From NCBI GenBank assembly GCA_905181875.1, contig CAJIZH010000003.1, positions 248,001 through 312,000 of the forward strand: a stretch of DNA of 64,000 nt, written 5' to 3'. This DNA is from Flavobacteriales bacterium UBA6770 (lineage in GTDB: Bacteria; Bacteroidota; Bacteroidia; Flavobacteriales_G; Salibacteraceae). A program made the translations under genes and the position numbers. Shown here in pieces: positions 26,204 through 38,044 of the stretch. The notes under the pieces were generated by a model, which saw only the letters and a program-made list of their open reading frames with translations, did not search any database and was not told where the DNA came from. Every line of letters begins with the position of its first letter. The first letter of the stretch is position 1.

Positions 26204-26526
26204 GCCTGTCCAGCAGGACCACCGAAGTTCAAAGGAACAGAAGGTGGTGTATTTGCACCTGTATCTCTTATTTCTCCATGCATTGCCTCATACTTATTGA
26301 TATTATCTGCTAATGCACCACTAAGTCGTTTAGCATGCTCAGGAGTAAGAACAATCCTTGCCTTTACCTTAGATTTAGGTGTCCCAGGCATTATATTGAT
26401 GAAGTCAACTATAAATTCGGAGTTACTGTGCGTAATAATAGCAAGATTAGAATAGATGCCTTCTGCAATCTCTTCTGTCAATTCAATATTAATCTGTCCT
26501 TCTTTTTGTTCTTTATTCTCTTCCAT
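26200..26526 (-). CDS. DUF3467 domain-containing protein
   Basis: A 108-residue soluble protein: an acidic start (MEENKEQKEGQINIELTEEI), then the DUF3467 core with YSNLAIITHSNSEFIVDFIN, MPGTPKSKVKARIVLTPEHAKRL and a Gly/Pro-rich tail. The family is widespread in Bacteroidota, often next to rpoC as here, with no known function. It lies 61 bp after rpoC beyond a terminator and overlaps the convergent patatin gene by 4 bp. Confidence 0.88.
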   Translation of the reverse strand: MEENKEQKEGQINIELTEEIAEGIYSNLAIITHSNSEFIVDFINIMPGTPKSKVKARIVLTPEHAKRLSGALADNINKYEAMHGEIRDTGANTPPSVPLNFGGPAGQA

Positions 26527-26544
26527 TCTTCAAATCTAATAAAC

Positions 26545-26574
26545 AAAAAAGGCCTCACTAGGAGGCCTTTTTTG
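26545..26574 (-). terminator. rho-independent terminator after rpoC
   Basis: Stem GGCCT / AGGCC with a 7-nt loop, flanked by A6 and T6, so it can act in both directions. It separates rpoC from the DUF3467 gene. Confidence 0.75.
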
Positions 26575-26587
26575 AATTTTGATAATA

Positions 26588-29500
26588 TTAATCTAAAATA
26601 ACACTGTCCTCTTTAGTTTCAAGCAACTTATTGTACTCTTCTTTGGAACCTACAATGTAATCGTCATATTCTCTAAGTCCTGTTCCTGCTGGAATTTTAT
26701 GTCCAACAATAACATTCTCTTTCAATCCTTTCAAATAATCTCTCTTACCTCTCACAGCTGCCTCATTCAAGACTTTTGTTGTCTCTTGGAAAGATGCTGC
26801 GGATATGAAACTATCCGTTTGAAGTGATGCTCTTGTTATACCTTGGAGAATTGTTTTACCAATTGCTGGCTTAGCTTCTCTACCTTGAAGTAATGCTAAC
26901 TCTTTTCTTCCAAGCATACTGTTTTCATCACTAAAGTTCACTTTAGAAATGATTTGACCAGCAACAAACTTTTCAGAACCACCAGCATCTTCAATAATCA
27001 TTTTACCAATGATTTGATCATTTTCCTCGATAAAATCAGTCTTATTAACCAATTGTTTCTCTAAGAATTTCGTATCAGCAGAATTCATAATTTCAACCTT
27101 ACGCATCATTTGACGAACAATTACCTCAAAGTGCTTATCGTTAATTTTCACCCCTTGAAGTCGATAAACTTCTTGAACTTCATTTACGATATACTCTTGA
27201 ACCGCCGTAGGACCTTTGATATTCAAAATATCATTAGGAGTAATTGCTCCATCGCTTAATGGCGTACCAGCTTTAACGAAATCATTTTCTTGAACCAAAA
27301 TGTGCTTAGATAAAGAAACCAAATATTTCTTAATCATTCCATTTCTTGCCTCAACAATAACCTCGCGATTACCTCTTTTTATTTTTCCAAAAGAAACGAT
27401 ACCATCAATTTCGGAGACAACAGCAGGGTTTGAAGGGTTACGTGCTTCAAAAAGCTCAGTAACTCTTGGCAGACCGCCAGTAATATCACCAGATTTTCCA
27501 CTCTGACGTGGAATTTTAACTAGAATAGTTCCTCCAGTCACTTTATCACCTTCATTGATAATAATATGTGCTCCGACAGGTATGTTATAAAATCTAAGAG
27601 ATTCACCTTTCTTATCCAAAATATGGATAGTAGGATTCTTCTTCTTATCTCTATTTTCAATGATTACTTTTTCAGTAAATCCAGTTTGCTCATCAGATTC
27701 CTCTTTATAAGTAACACCTTTTTCAATGTTTTCAAACTCAACTTTACCATCAAATTCCGTAAGAATTACCGCATTATATGGATCCCACTTACAAATTTCA
27801 TCGTCCTTTTTAACCTTATCACCACTCTTATTAAATATTTCAGATCCGTAAGGTATAATACCCGTCATAAGAACATTTCCTTTACTGTCAACTATTCTCA
27901 TTTCAGCTGAACGACCAATAACCCATTCGATTGAATTTCCTTTGTCATCTTTTTTGACAACAGTTCTCAATTCATCAATCTCAAGCTTACCAGCTGCTTT
28001 GGCAATAATCTTAGACTCAGCAGCAATGTTAGAGGCTGTACCCCCAACGTGGAATGTACGAAGCGTAAGCTGAGTACCCGGCTCCCCAATTGACTGAGCA
28101 GCAATTACACCAACAGCTTCTCCTTTTTGAACGTCAAATCCGGAAGATAAACTTCTACCATAACACTTAGCACAAGCTCCGCGACGCGTTTCACAAGTAA
28201 GAGCAGATCTTATTTCTACTTCCTCAATGCCAGCTGCTTGGATTTTCTTTGCAATGATATCAGTGATAACACCTCCAGCTTCGATAATTATATTGTCACT
28301 TTCTGGCTCATAAACATCTGCTAGTGCAGATCTACCTTCGATTCTATCAGATAAAGGTTCAACTATCTCATCATTGTTTTTAAGTGCGGTTGCTGTAAGA
28401 CCTCTAAGAGTTCCGCAATCGTATTCTGTAATAACAACATCTTGTGAAACATCAACCAAACGACGTGTTAAGTAACCAGCATCCGCCGTTTTAAGGGCAG
28501 TATCTGCAAGACCTTTACGTGCACCGTGAGTAGATATAAAGTACTCAAGAATAGAAAGTCCTTCTTTAAAGTTGGACAGAATTGGATTTTCAATAATATC
28601 TTGACCACCTGAATTTCCAGATTTCTTAGGCTTAGCCATAAGACCCCTCATTCCACTCAACTGACGAATTTGTTCTTTAGAACCCCTTGCGCCAGAATCA
28701 AACATCATATATACCGAGTTGAAACCTTGATTGTCATTTTTCAATCGAGTCATCAACGCATTTGTCAATTTAGAATTCGTATGCGTCCAAATATCAATAA
28801 TCTGATTGTAACGCTCATTATTGGTGATAAGTCCCATGTTGTAATTAGACAACACACCTTCTACTTCCACATTTGCAGCATTCAATAAAATTTCCTTTTC
28901 TGGAGGAACCATTACGTCATTTAGGTTAAAAGATAATCCCCCTCTAAATGCCATAAAATATCCCATTGACTTAATTTCATCTAGAAACGCTGCTGTTTTA
29001 GCAAATCCAGTAACCTTAAGAACTCTACCGATAATATCTCTAAGTGACTTTTTAGTTAACAGTTCGTCTATGTAACCTACTTCTACAGGAACAACCTTGT
29101 TGAATAAAACACGACCACAAGTAGTATCAATCATGTGTTGAACAGGTTCACCATCCACTACATCATTAACTTTAACTTTGATTATCGCATGCAAGTCAAG
29201 TTTCTTTTCGTTGTATGCAACTGTTACTTCCTCAGGTGAGTAGAACATCATTCCTTCACCTTTTACAGGCACCTCTTTAGTATTAGTTCTTTGTTTGGTC
29301 ATGTAATATAGACCAAGAACCATATCTTGAGAAGGTACCGCAATCGGAGCTCCATTTGCAGGGTTAAGAATGTTGTGAGAAGCTAACATTAACAATTGTG
29401 CTTCTAACACAGCAGCATTTCCTAACGGAAGGTGAACCGCCATCTGATCACCATCAAAATCCGCATTAAACGCAGTACAAACTAATGGATGCAACTGAAT

Positions 29501-30889
29501 CGCTTTACCTTCGATCAATTTAGGTTGAAATGCTTGTATACCTAAACGGTGAAGAGTAGGGGCCCTGTTCAACAGAACTGGATGACCTTTCAATACATTT
29601 TCAAGAATATCCCAAACGACAGGTTCCTTACGATCTACAATTTTCTTTGCCGATTTGACCGTTTTCACAATACCTCTTTCAATCATCTTGCGAATGATGA
29701 AAGGCTTGTAAAGTTCAGCAGCCATTCCTTTCGGAATACCACACTCATGCAATTTTAATTCAGGACCAACAACGATTACCGAACGAGCTGAATAATCAAC
29801 CCTTTTACCCAAAAGGTTTTGACGGAAACGTCCTTGCTTACCTTTCAATGAATCAGAAAGAGATTTTAAAGCTCTATTGGATTCAGTTTTAACTGCAGAA
29901 GATTTTCTAGAGTTATCAAACAATGAATCAACAGCTTCTTGAAGCATACGTTTCTCATTTCTAAGAATTACTTCAGGAGCCTTAATTTCTAGTAGACGTT
30001 TAAGACGATTGTTTCTGATAATAACACGACGATAAAGGTCATTTAAATCAGAAGTTGCAAAACGACCTCCATCTAAAGGAACCAAAGGACGTAATTCTGG
30101 TGGAATTACAGGCACCACTTTTACAATCATCCACTCTGGCCTATTGTCCATGTGTGATTGTGCTTCTCTGAATGCTTCAACAACTTGAAGTCTTTTCAAC
30201 GCTTCATTCTTACGTTGCTGGGAAGTTTCAGTGTTTGCCTTGTGTCTTAGTTCATAAGATAACTTGTCCAAATCAGCATTTCTCAACAAATCATAAAGCG
30301 CTTCCGCACCCATTTTTGCGATAAACTTGTTCGGATCAGTATCGTCTAGATACTGGTTATCGTTTGGAATTTTGTCTAAAATATCAAGGTATTCTTCTTC
30401 TGTTAAGAAATCCAATACATTCAATTCTTCACCTTCTGCGCTTGTTCCTAATCCAGCTTGGATCACGACGTAACGTTCGTAGTAAATAATAGTATCTAAC
30501 TTCTTACTTGGAAGACCTAGTAAGTAACCGATTTTATTAGGTAGCGATTTGAAGTACCAGATATGAGCGACAGGCACAACAAGTGCGATATGCCCCATTC
30601 TTTCTCTTCGAACTTTCTTCTCTGTAACTTCAACACCACAACGGTCACAAATAATACCCTTGTAACGGATACGTTTGTATTTGCCACAATGACATTCGTA
30701 ATCTTTTACAGGACCGAAAATTCTTTCACAAAATAACCCGTCACGCTCTGGCTTGTAGGTACGATAATTAATCGTCTCTGGCTTGAGCACTTCACCTCTT
30801 GACTGCTCCAGAATAAGCTCTGGAGAGGCAAGACTTATGGTAATTCTGTTGAATTCGCTGTTAACTTTATTTTCTTTTCTTAAAGCCAT
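26588..30889 (-). CDS. rpoC: DNA-directed RNA polymerase subunit beta'
   Basis: Largest RNA polymerase subunit, 1433 residues, in one uninterrupted frame. The N-terminal zinc site is C66, C68, C81, C84 ([13 protein letters not shown]), the catalytic Mg site is [12 protein letters not shown] (about 470-480), and the second zinc site is [13 protein letters not shown]. The trigger-loop region [14 protein letters not shown] is intact. The start lies 35 bp after rpoB. Length is normal for the phylum. Confidence 0.99.
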   Translation of the reverse strand: MALRKENKVNSEFNRITISLASPELILEQSRGEVLKPETINYRTYKPERDGLFCERIFGPVKDYECHCGKYKRIRYKGIICDRCGVEVTEKKVRRERMGHIALVVPVAHIWYFKSLPNKIGYLLGLPSKKLDTIIYYERYVVIQAGLGTSAEGEELNVLDFLTEEEYLDILDKIPNDNQYLDDTDPNKFIAKMGAEALYDLLRNADLDKLSYELRHKANTETSQQRKNEALKRLQVVEAFREAQSHMDNRPEWMIVKVVPVIPPELRPLVPLDGGRFATSDLNDLYRRVIIRNNRLKRLLEIKAPEVILRNEKRMLQEAVDSLFDNSRKSSAVKTESNRALKSLSDSLKGKQGRFRQNLLGKRVDYSARSVIVVGPELKLHECGIPKGMAAELYKPFIIRKMIERGIVKTVKSAKKIVDRKEPVVWDILENVLKGHPVLLNRAPTLHRLGIQAFQPKLIEGKAIQLHPLVCTAFNADFDGDQMAVHLPLGNAAVLEAQLLMLASHNILNPANGAPIAVPSQDMVLGLYYMTKQRTNTKEVPVKGEGMMFYSPEEVTVAYNEKKLDLHAIIKVKVNDVVDGEPVQHMIDTTCGRVLFNKVVPVEVGYIDELLTKKSLRDIIGRVLKVTGFAKTAAFLDEIKSMGYFMAFRGGLSFNLNDVMVPPEKEILLNAANVEVEGVLSNYNMGLITNNERYNQIIDIWTHTNSKLTNALMTRLKNDNQGFNSVYMMFDSGARGSKEQIRQLSGMRGLMAKPKKSGNSGGQDIIENPILSNFKEGLSILEYFISTHGARKGLADTALKTADAGYLTRRLVDVSQDVVITEYDCGTLRGLTATALKNNDEIVEPLSDRIEGRSALADVYEPESDNIIIEAGGVITDIIAKKIQAAGIEEVEIRSALTCETRRGACAKCYGRSLSSGFDVQKGEAVGVIAAQSIGEPGTQLTLRTFHVGGTASNIAAESKIIAKAAGKLEIDELRTVVKKDDKGNSIEWVIGRSAEMRIVDSKGNVLMTGIIPYGSEIFNKSGDKVKKDDEICKWDPYNAVILTEFDGKVEFENIEKGVTYKEESDEQTGFTEKVIIENRDKKKNPTIHILDKKGESLRFYNIPVGAHIIINEGDKVTGGTILVKIPRQSGKSGDITGGLPRVTELFEARNPSNPAVVSEIDGIVSFGKIKRGNREVIVEARNGMIKKYLVSLSKHILVQENDFVKAGTPLSDGAITPNDILNIKGPTAVQEYIVNEVQEVYRLQGVKINDKHFEVIVRQMMRKVEIMNSADTKFLEKQLVNKTDFIEENDQIIGKMIIEDAGGSEKFVAGQIISKVNFSDENSMLGRKELALLQGREAKPAIGKTILQGITRASLQTDSFISAASFQETTKVLNEAAVRGKRDYLKGLKENVIVGHKIPAGTGLREYDDYIVGSKEEYNKLLETKEDSVILD

Positions 30890-30924
30890 CTTTTATTCTA
30901 GTTTGAAACTGGATAATTCTTTAA

Positions 30925-33900
30925 TTAATCTAAAGTGATATTTAAACACAAACCTCTCATTTCGTGCAATAACACGTTAAATGATTCCGGAATTCCCGGT
31001 GTTGGCATATTCTCACCTTTCACAATTTTCTCATAAGTTTTTGCCCTTCCGATAACATCATCGGACTTAACCGTAAGAATTTCCTGTAGAATGTTTGCTG
31101 CACCAAATGCCTCAAGTGCCCATACTTCCATCTCTCCAAAACGCTGACCCCCAAATTGAGCTTTACCACCCAACGGTTGTTGCGTAATTAATGAGTATGG
31201 TCCTATTGAACGTGCATGCATTTTATCATCGACTAAATGATGCAGTTTCAGCATGTAGATAACACCAACTGTTGCAGGTTGATCAAAATTCTCACCTGTT
31301 CCTCCATCATACAATTGTGTTCTTCCCATTTCTGGAATTCCTGCTTTTTCAGAATACTCATGAATCTGCTGAAGAGTAGCCCCATCAAAAATTGGAGTTG
31401 CGAATTTCACACCCAATCTCAATCCAGCCCAACCTAATACAGTTTCATAAATTTGTCCAAGGTTCATTCTTGAAGGCACACCCAACGGATTCAATACGAT
31501 ATCTACCGGAGTTCCATCTTCCATAAATGGCATATCTTCTTGACGAACAATTTTAGCAACAATACCTTTGTTACCATGACGCCCAGCCATTTTATCACCA
31601 ACCTTAAGTTTTCTCTTCTTAGCCAAGAAAACTTTTGCTAATTGAACGATTCCTGGAGGCAATTCATCACCGATAGAAATTTTAAATTTCGCACGCTTCA
31701 TTATACCCACAAACTCGCTGGCCTTAACGTGGAAGTTGTGTAGTAATCTTTTTATCAAGTCATTTTTAGATTCGTCAGTAGTCCAACCTGAAGCACTGAT
31801 ATCACTATAATCAACTGTATTTAAAAGCTTAAGAGTGAATTTTGTTCCTTTAGGAATAATTTCCTCTTTATAGTTATTCAAAACTCCTTGAGAAGTCTTA
31901 CCACTAACAATGCTGAATAGTTTGTCAACCAATGCAGACTTAAGAGTCTCCAATTCTTTATTGTAACTTCCTTCAACTTCTTCAAGCTGAGTCTTCTCTT
32001 CAGCCTTAGCTTTTCTATCTTTTATTTTTCTAGAGAATAATTTCTTCTCTACTACAACACCTTGAACAGAAGGAGATACTTTCAATGATGCATCTTTTAC
32101 ATCACCGGCCTTATCACCAAATATTGCTCGAAGTAATTTTTCCTCTGGAGTTGGATCTGTTTCTCCTTTAGGAGTAATTTTTCCAATGAGAATATCACCC
32201 TCCTTAACATGAGTTCCAACTCTAACCAATCCGTTTTCGTCAAGGTTTCTTGTAGCTTCCTCACTTACGTTAGGAATATCAGCTGTTAATTCTTCAAGAC
32301 CCAATTTTGTATCTCTTACTTCCAAAGAATACTCTTCAATATGAACCGAAGTGTAGATATCGTCTTTTACAACGTTTTCAGAGATAACAATCGCATCTTC
32401 GAAGTTGTAACCTTTCCAAGGCATAAAAGCTACCATTAGGTTGCGACCCAATGCTAATTCACCATCTTGAGTTGCATAACCTTCAACCAATACCTGTCCT
32501 TTGTATACTCTCTCACCTGGCTTTACGATAGGCTTGTGATTTATACTAGTAGTTTGATTTGTTTTTGCAAACTTGATCAAATTATAAGATTCAACCCCAT
32601 CACCAAATGAAACTAATTCATCTTCAGAAGTACGGTCATACTTGATCGTAATTTTTCTACCATCAACATACTGAATTGTTCCTTCTGCTTCTGCCGCTAA
32701 AAGAACTCTTGAATCTTCTGCAACAGGTTGCTCAAGTCCGGTACCTACAATTGGAGACTCTGCACGCAATAAAGGTACAGCTTGTCTCTGCATGTTAGAT
32801 CCCATCAATGCACGGTTTGCATCATCATGTTCCAAGAATGGAATAAGTGAAGCCGCAATAGAAGCAATCTGATTTGGTGCTACATCCATTAAAGTAATCT
32901 CTTTCGGAGTTACTACAGGGAAGTCACCTTCATAACGTGCTTTAACTTTTTCTGATTGGAATTCGCCTTTATCTGTAATAACAGCATTAGCCTGAGCAAT
33001 GGTGTGACCATTTTCTTCTTCAGCAGCTAAATAAGTTACATTAGAATTTAAATCAACTACACCATCAGTTACCGCGCGATAAGGTGTCTCAATAAATCCC
33101 AACTTATTCACTTTGGCATAAACACACATTGAAGAAATCAAACCAATATTTGGTCCTTCAGGTGTTTCAATTGTACACAATCGGCCGTAGTGCGTGTAAT
33201 GGACATCACGAACTTCAAAACCAGCTCGCTCTCTAGAAAGACCACCAGGCCCTAGGGCTGACATTCTTCTTTTGTGAGTAACCTCAGACAGTGGATTCGT
33301 TTGATCCATGAACTGGGACAACTGGTTTGTTCCAAAAAACGAGTTTATTACGGAAGATAGCGTTTTTGCATTAATCAAGTCAATAGGAGTAAATACCTCG
33401 TTGTCTCGAACATTCATTCTTTCACGAATGGTTCTAGCCATACGTGCTAAACCAACACCAAATTGATTAAACAATTGCTCCCCAACTGTTCTTACTCTTC
33501 TATTTGATAAGTGATCAATATCATCAACATCAGTCTTAGCGTTGATTAATTTGATTAAATATTTTATAATTTCAATGATATCTTGTTTGGACAATATTTT
33601 TGTATCCATATCAATATCAAGACCTAGTTTCTTGTTGATTCTGTAACGTCCAACTTCACCTAAATCATATCGCTTGTCAGAGAAAAACAACTTGTCGATT
33701 ATTCCACGAGCTGTTTCTTCATCTGGCGGTTCAGCGTTTCTAAGCACACGGTAAACATGCTCTACTGCCTCAATTTCAGAATTTGAAGGATCTTTTTGCA
33801 ACGTATTATAAATAATGGTATAATCTGCTGCATTCGTATCTTCTTTATGAAGAAGAATAGTCTTTGAACCCGAGTCCATGATAATATCAACGTGCTCATC

Positions 33901-34737
33901 CTCAAGAATGGTTTCACGATCAACAATTACTTCGTTTCTTTCAATTGATACAACTTCACCTGTATCCTCATCAACGAAATCTTCGAACCAAGTTTTAAGT
34001 ACACGGGCTGCTAGCTTGCGACCTTTTACTTTTTTTAGCTGAGTTTTATTTACTTTAACTTCATCAGCTAAATCAAAAATCTCAAGGATATCCTTGTCAC
34101 TTTCGTAGCCAATTGCTCTTAATAAAGTAGTAACAGGCAATTTTTTCTTTCTGTCAATGTATGCATACATTACAGAATTTATGTCCGTTGCAAATTCTAT
34201 CCAAGAACCTTTAAATGGAATAACCCGAGCAGAATACAATTTGGTTCCATTCGCGTGAAAGCTATGACCAAAAAATACACCAGGAGAACGATGTAATTGA
34301 GAAACTACGACACGTTCAGCACCATTAATAATAAAAGCACCTTTTGGTGACATGTAAGGAATAGTTCCCAAATACACATCTTGAACAATAGTTTCAAAAT
34401 CCTCATGTTCCGGATCGGTACAATAAAGTTTCAGCTTTGCTTTTAGAGGAACACTGTATGTTAATCCTCTTTCTATAGTTTCTTGTATCGAGTAACGTGG
34501 AGGATCGATAAAATAATCTAGGAATTCTAATACGAAGTTATTTCTAGCATCCGTAATAGGGAAATTCTCACTAAATACTTTAAAGAGACCTTCCTGCTCT
34601 CTATTTTCAGGAGTAGTTTCAAGTTGAAAATAATCTTGAAATGACTTTATTTGAATATCCAGAAAATCTGGGTATTCCAATCGGTTCTTCGTGGTCCCGA
34701 AATTTATCCTTTTACTGTTTGTTTCCTGCTGAATCAT
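30925..34737 (-). CDS. rpoB: DNA-directed RNA polymerase subunit beta
   Basis: RNA polymerase beta subunit, 1270 residues. The rifampicin region ([40 protein letters not shown]) and the C-terminal [12 protein letters not shown] and [15 protein letters not shown] blocks are present. An N-terminal extension to a TTG at 34752 exists, but the ATG at 34737 ([14 protein letters not shown]) better fits family starts. It follows rplL after a 109-bp gap that holds a strong hairpin. Confidence 0.98.
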   Translation of the reverse strand: MIQQETNSKRINFGTTKNRLEYPDFLDIQIKSFQDYFQLETTPENREQEGLFKVFSENFPITDARNNFVLEFLDYFIDPPRYSIQETIERGLTYSVPLKAKLKLYCTDPEHEDFETIVQDVYLGTIPYMSPKGAFIINGAERVVVSQLHRSPGVFFGHSFHANGTKLYSARVIPFKGSWIEFATDINSVMYAYIDRKKKLPVTTLLRAIGYESDKDILEIFDLADEVKVNKTQLKKVKGRKLAARVLKTWFEDFVDEDTGEVVSIERNEVIVDRETILEDEHVDIIMDSGSKTILLHKEDTNAADYTIIYNTLQKDPSNSEIEAVEHVYRVLRNAEPPDEETARGIIDKLFFSDKRYDLGEVGRYRINKKLGLDIDMDTKILSKQDIIEIIKYLIKLINAKTDVDDIDHLSNRRVRTVGEQLFNQFGVGLARMARTIRERMNVRDNEVFTPIDLINAKTLSSVINSFFGTNQLSQFMDQTNPLSEVTHKRRMSALGPGGLSRERAGFEVRDVHYTHYGRLCTIETPEGPNIGLISSMCVYAKVNKLGFIETPYRAVTDGVVDLNSNVTYLAAEEENGHTIAQANAVITDKGEFQSEKVKARYEGDFPVVTPKEITLMDVAPNQIASIAASLIPFLEHDDANRALMGSNMQRQAVPLLRAESPIVGTGLEQPVAEDSRVLLAAEAEGTIQYVDGRKITIKYDRTSEDELVSFGDGVESYNLIKFAKTNQTTSINHKPIVKPGERVYKGQVLVEGYATQDGELALGRNLMVAFMPWKGYNFEDAIVISENVVKDDIYTSVHIEEYSLEVRDTKLGLEELTADIPNVSEEATRNLDENGLVRVGTHVKEGDILIGKITPKGETDPTPEEKLLRAIFGDKAGDVKDASLKVSPSVQGVVVEKKLFSRKIKDRKAKAEEKTQLEEVEGSYNKELETLKSALVDKLFSIVSGKTSQGVLNNYKEEIIPKGTKFTLKLLNTVDYSDISASGWTTDESKNDLIKRLLHNFHVKASEFVGIMKRAKFKISIGDELPPGIVQLAKVFLAKKRKLKVGDKMAGRHGNKGIVAKIVRQEDMPFMEDGTPVDIVLNPLGVPSRMNLGQIYETVLGWAGLRLGVKFATPIFDGATLQQIHEYSEKAGIPEMGRTQLYDGGTGENFDQPATVGVIYMLKLHHLVDDKMHARSIGPYSLITQQPLGGKAQFGGQRFGEMEVWALEAFGAANILQEILTVKSDDVIGRAKTYEKIVKGENMPTPGIPESFNVLLHEMRGLCLNITLD

Positions 34738-34791
34738 GGAACTTAAAGGCAATTAATTAGACAAAAAAAATGAGTTACTACTATAAACACC

Positions 34792-34825
34792 AAAGGGTTT
34801 AGACCCGCATGGGGTCTAAACCTTT
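34792..34825 (-). promoter_or_regulatory. rplL-rpoB intergenic hairpin, possible attenuator or processing site
   Basis: Near-perfect inverted repeat AAAGGGTTTAGACCC / GGGGTCTAAACCTTT with one bulged base and a GCAT-type loop. It lies between rplL and rpoB. A run of eight T appears only about 20 nt past the stem, so it is not a classic terminator. In Escherichia coli the same gap has an attenuator and an RNase III site; the parallel is an inference. Confidence 0.6.
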
Positions 34826-34846
34826 AGTATAAATTATTGTTGAAAG

Positions 34847-35224
34847 TTACTTAAGCTCAACCTCAGCCCCAACTTCTTCCAATTGAGCTTTAAGTGCTTC
34901 AGCTTCATCTTTAGGAACTCCTTCTTTAATTGCTTCAGGAGCACCGTCTACGAGCGCTTTAGCTTCTTTCAGCCCTTGACCAGTAAGTTCCTTAACCAAC
35001 TTAACTACTTTAAGTTTGTTTGGACCACCAGCTTTAAGGATTACATCGAATTCAGTCTTTTCCTCAGCAGCTTCAGCGTCTCCGCCTCCACCTGCAGGTG
35101 CAGCAACTACTGCAGCAGCAGCAGGCTCAATACCGTATTCTTCTTTTAAGATTTCTGCAAGCTCGCTAACTTCTTTTACCGTTAGGTTAACTAGTTGCTC
35201 AGCAAATGCTTTTAAATCAGCCAT
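34847..35224 (-). CDS. rplL: 50S ribosomal protein L7/L12
   Basis: Stalk protein of the large subunit, 125 residues, that recruits translation factors. N-terminal dimer domain ([20 protein letters not shown]), Ala/Gly hinge ([20 protein letters not shown]), and C-terminal domain ending [14 protein letters not shown]. It starts 44 bp after rplJ in the rplKAJL-rpoBC cluster. Confidence 0.98.
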   Translation of the reverse strand: MADLKAFAEQLVNLTVKEVSELAEILKEEYGIEPAAAAVVAAPAGGGGDAEAAEEKTEFDVILKAGGPNKLKVVKLVKELTGQGLKEAKALVDGAPEAIKEGVPKDEAEALKAQLEEVGAEVELK

Positions 35225-35268
35225 TTTATTGAATTTTAATTGTGTACTTAATAAATTATTTAATCAAA

Positions 35269-35793
35269 TTATTCAGATCGCTCTGAAAGAGTTTTAACGA
35301 TTCCAGAAAGAGTATTTCCACCTGAACTAAGAGCCGAAATAACGTTTTTAGCAGGAGATTGCAACAACATTATAACATCTGCAATAAGCTCATTTTTAGA
35401 TTTGAGACTTGCTAATGTGTCTAACTGCGCATTACCTATATAAACCGATTCTTCAACCCATGCACCTTTTAACAAAGGTAGTTCTCCTTTCTTTCTGAAT
35501 TCCTTAATCAACTTTGCCGGAACATTGCCCATTTCAGCAGTCATTAATGCAGTATTTCCTTTCAATACTCCAAATAACTCCGAATAGTCACGTCCATCAA
35601 CATTTTCCATTGCTCTTTTAAGAAGTGTATTCTTTACAACTTGAAGCTGAACTTCTTTAGTTGTACACATTCTTCTGAGTTTAGAAGTTGATTCTGCATT
35701 CATACCAGCAGTATCTGCAAGGTATATAACGCCAGCACTAGTTAATCTTTCCGAGAGACCCTCTACGATTTGTGACTTTTCTTCTCTTGTCAT
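35269..35793 (-). CDS. rplJ: 50S ribosomal protein L10
   Basis: Base of the L7/L12 stalk, 174 residues. N-terminal REEKSQIVEGLSERL, core KVRRMC-like TSKLRRMCTTKEVQLQVVKN and TLLKRAMENV, and a helical tail that binds L7/L12 dimers. It usually represses its own operon by binding the leader; no leader structure was verified here. Located between rplA and rplL. Confidence 0.96.
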   Translation of the reverse strand: MTREEKSQIVEGLSERLTSAGVIYLADTAGMNAESTSKLRRMCTTKEVQLQVVKNTLLKRAMENVDGRDYSELFGVLKGNTALMTAEMGNVPAKLIKEFRKKGELPLLKGAWVEESVYIGNAQLDTLASLKSKNELIADVIMLLQSPAKNVISALSSGGNTLSGIVKTLSERSE

Positions 35794-35823
35794 AATTGTT
35801 TTTTAAAGAGATTCACTCCCCGC

Positions 35824-36519
35824 CTACGCGGAGATTGTTTTTGGATCCACCGCTACACTTGGACTCATAGTGCTACTAATAAAAATGCTTTTCATATAAA
35901 CACCTTTAGATGAAGCAGGCTTTAGTTTTACCAAGGTTTGCAACAATTCTTGAGCGTTCTCGTCTAGCTTTTCTACATCAAATGATGCTTTGCCGAATGA
36001 AGCGTGTATAATACCGTATTTATCAACTTTAAAATCGATTTTTCCAGCTTTCACTTCAGTTACAGCTTTCGCAATATCCATAGTAACAGTTCCTGTTTTT
36101 GGGTTTGGCATAAGACCACGAGGACCTAATATTCTACCCAAAGCACCAACCTTACCCATAACCGAAGGCATAGTGATAATGACGTCAACGTCAGTCCATC
36201 CACCTTTGATTTTTTCAACGTACTCATCAAGACCGACAAAATCAGCTCCAGCTTCTTTCGCTTCTTCCTCCTTGTCAGGAGTACAAAGGACCAAAACTTT
36301 TGTGTCTTTACCCGTTCCGTGAGGCAAGGTCACTGTACCTCTTACCATTTGATTTGCCTTTCGAGGATCAACCCCCAAACGCACAGCGATATCCACAGTT
36401 GCGTCGAATTTAGTTAATGAAACCTCTTTAATAGTGCTTACAGCATCTTTTACAGAGTATAGTTTTTCACTATCTACTTTCGCAATTGCTTCTTTCTTCT
36501 TTTTTGTTAATGTAGCCAT
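35824..36519 (-). CDS. rplA: 50S ribosomal protein L1
   Basis: L1 stalk protein of 231 residues, also an rRNA and mRNA binder. Signature segments are [31 protein letters not shown] and [18 protein letters not shown]. It starts 23 bp after rplK. Its stop codon overlaps a GC-rich palindrome (CCCGCCTACGCGG) that also occurs near 62.4 kb. Confidence 0.98.
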   Translation of the reverse strand: MATLTKKKKEAIAKVDSEKLYSVKDAVSTIKEVSLTKFDATVDIAVRLGVDPRKANQMVRGTVTLPHGTGKDTKVLVLCTPDKEEEAKEAGADFVGLDEYVEKIKGGWTDVDVIITMPSVMGKVGALGRILGPRGLMPNPKTGTVTMDIAKAVTEVKAGKIDFKVDKYGIIHASFGKASFDVEKLDENAQELLQTLVKLKPASSKGVYMKSIFISSTMSPSVAVDPKTISA

Positions 36520-36542
36520 TACTTGTTTTATTTAAGACTCAA

Positions 36543-36968
36543 TTACTTCTTTACAGTCACACCCATGCTTCGAGCAGTTCCTGCCACCATTTTCATAGCA
36601 GACTCAACTGTGAAACAGTTTAAATCAGGCATTTTGTCTTCGGCAATTCTCCTGACGTCGTCCAATTTAATTTCAGCAACTTTCTTTCTATTTGGCTCAG
36701 GTGAACCAGACTTCAATTTTAAAGTTTCTTTAATTTGAACGGCAATAGGAGGAGTTTTAATAACAAATTCAAAAGATTTGTCAGAATAAACGGTAATGAT
36801 AACTGGAAGCACTTTACCGGCTTTATCCTGAGTTCGCCCATTGAACTGTTTACAGAACTCCATAATATTCACACCTTTAGCACCTAATGCAGGCCCCACT
36901 GGTGGTGAAGGGTTTGCAGCTCCGCCCTTAATCTGTAACTTGATCAGGCCACTTACTTCTTTCGCCAT
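36543..36968 (-). CDS. rplK: 50S ribosomal protein L11
   Basis: GTPase-centre protein of 141 residues. Typical start [20 protein letters not shown] with the [20 protein letters not shown] proline-rich block, and the C-terminal RNA-binding domain with [10 protein letters not shown]. Located 63 bp after nusG. Confidence 0.98.
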   Translation of the reverse strand: MAKEVSGLIKLQIKGGAANPSPPVGPALGAKGVNIMEFCKQFNGRTQDKAGKVLPVIITVYSDKSFEFVIKTPPIAVQIKETLKLKSGSPEPNRKKVAEIKLDDVRRIAEDKMPDLNCFTVESAMKMVAGTARSMGVTVKK

Positions 36969-37031
36969 GTTTTTAAAATTTACCTATTCAGTTCTTACGA
37001 ACTATTTATAATTATCGCTTGGAAGCAGACA

Positions 37032-37583
37032 TTACTCTTTTTCGACTTGCATATAGCTTAATTCAAGTGGAGTTTTTCTTCCGAAAATCTTCACCATTAC
37101 CTTAAGCTTTTTCTTCTCTTCGTTAATCTCTTCGATTGTACCAGAGAATGAATTGAACGGGCCATCTATTACTTTCACTGTTTCACCAATGATAAATGGT
37201 ATGTTCATTTCTTGATCACTTTCTGCAAGCTCGTCAACTTTTCCTAATATTCTATTTACTTCAGTTTGTCTTAATGGCATTGGCTCTCCGCCTTTTTCTC
37301 CACCAAGAAAACCGATAACATTCGGCACGTTTTTAATAACGTGAGGAACTTCTCCTAAGAGACATGCCTCAATAAGAACATAACCAGGGAAAAAGTTCCT
37401 TTCCTTGGAGACTTTTTTACCGTTTCTAATTTGAAAAACTTTTTCGGTAGGGATTAAAATTTGAGCTACATAGTCCGTCATTTTCATACGATCTACTTCC
37501 ATCTCAATATATTCCTTTACCTTTTTTTCTTTTCCGCTGATTGCGCGAACAACATACCAACGTTTTTTAATTTCTTGTGCCAT
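37032..37583 (-). CDS. nusG: transcription termination/antitermination protein NusG
   Basis: RNA-polymerase elongation factor of 183 residues. NGN domain (RWYVVRAISGKEKKVKEYIE, NFFPGYVLIEA) and C-terminal KOW domain (GETVKVIDGPFNSFSGTIEE). It starts 15 bp after secE and precedes rplK, the standard order. Confidence 0.97.
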   Translation of the reverse strand: MAQEIKKRWYVVRAISGKEKKVKEYIEMEVDRMKMTDYVAQILIPTEKVFQIRNGKKVSKERNFFPGYVLIEACLLGEVPHVIKNVPNVIGFLGGEKGGEPMPLRQTEVNRILGKVDELAESDQEMNIPFIIGETVKVIDGPFNSFSGTIEEINEEKKKLKVMVKIFGRKTPLELSYMQVEKE

Positions 37584-37598
37584 GTAAAGACCTGTAGT

Positions 37599-37796
37599 TT
37601 AGTTAAAAATTTTGGTATAAATCAAATCCATCAATTGACCAAAACCTAGATCCATTATATAGATCACAACAGCGAATATGAACGTTGCAAAAAGAACCAC
37701 AACAGCACTATTCTGTAGGTTCTTCCACGTTGGCCAACTTACCTTATGAATCATCTCGTCATAAGTCTCTTTCATATATGCCCTTACATCTGCCAT
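37599..37796 (-). CDS. secE: preprotein translocase subunit SecE
   Basis: Small SecYEG subunit, 65 residues from the ATG at 37796: an amphipathic helix MADVRAYMKETYDEMIHKVS, the conserved WPTW motif, then one membrane helix (SAVVVLFATFIFAVVIYIMD). The open frame runs further upstream, but only because it reads through the tRNA-Trp gene. Located between that tRNA and nusG. Confidence 0.95.
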   Translation of the reverse strand: MADVRAYMKETYDEMIHKVSWPTWKNLQNSAVVVLFATFIFAVVIYIMDLGFGQLMDLIYTKIFN

Positions 37797-37816
37797 TTCT
37801 TTACTTCTTTTACTTG

Positions 37817-37889
37817 CACGGGTGGTAGGGATCGAACCTACGACCTTTGGTTTTGGAGACCACTGCTCTACCAGCTGAGCCACACCCGT
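37817..37889 (-). tRNA. tRNA-Trp (CCA)
   Basis: 73-nt cloverleaf with acceptor ACGGGTG / CACCCGT, D arm GGCTCAGCTGGTAGAGC, anticodon loop CTCCAAA (CCA) and T arm GGTTCGATCC. It sits between tuf and secE. Confidence 0.95.
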
Positions 37890-37981
37890 AGATTAGCGTT
37901 AACCGATAATTTCATCCTAGAACTTCCACTGTTCTAACCTTCAAAATCTGAAGGCGCAACACCCACATTAATTAAACAAAT

Positions 37982-38013
37982 GAAAGGTATCCCGAAAACC
38001 CGGGACACCTTTC
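37982..38013 (-). terminator. hairpin after tuf
   Basis: Inverted repeat GAAAGGT-A-TCCCG / CGGGA-C-ACCTTTC downstream of tuf and before tRNA-Trp. A T-rich but not pure tract follows. It may lower expression of the tRNA-secE part relative to tuf. Confidence 0.6.
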
Positions 38014-38044
38014 TCTGTATTTTATATCTATAAAGAACAAATTA

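Noticed and set aside
34738..34752. rpoB start at TTG 34752
   Set aside because: ATG at 34737 is available and gives the usual start.
37797..37883. Longer SecE with 29 extra N-terminal residues
   Set aside because: The extension is translated tRNA-Trp; the ATG at 37796 gives a normal SecE.
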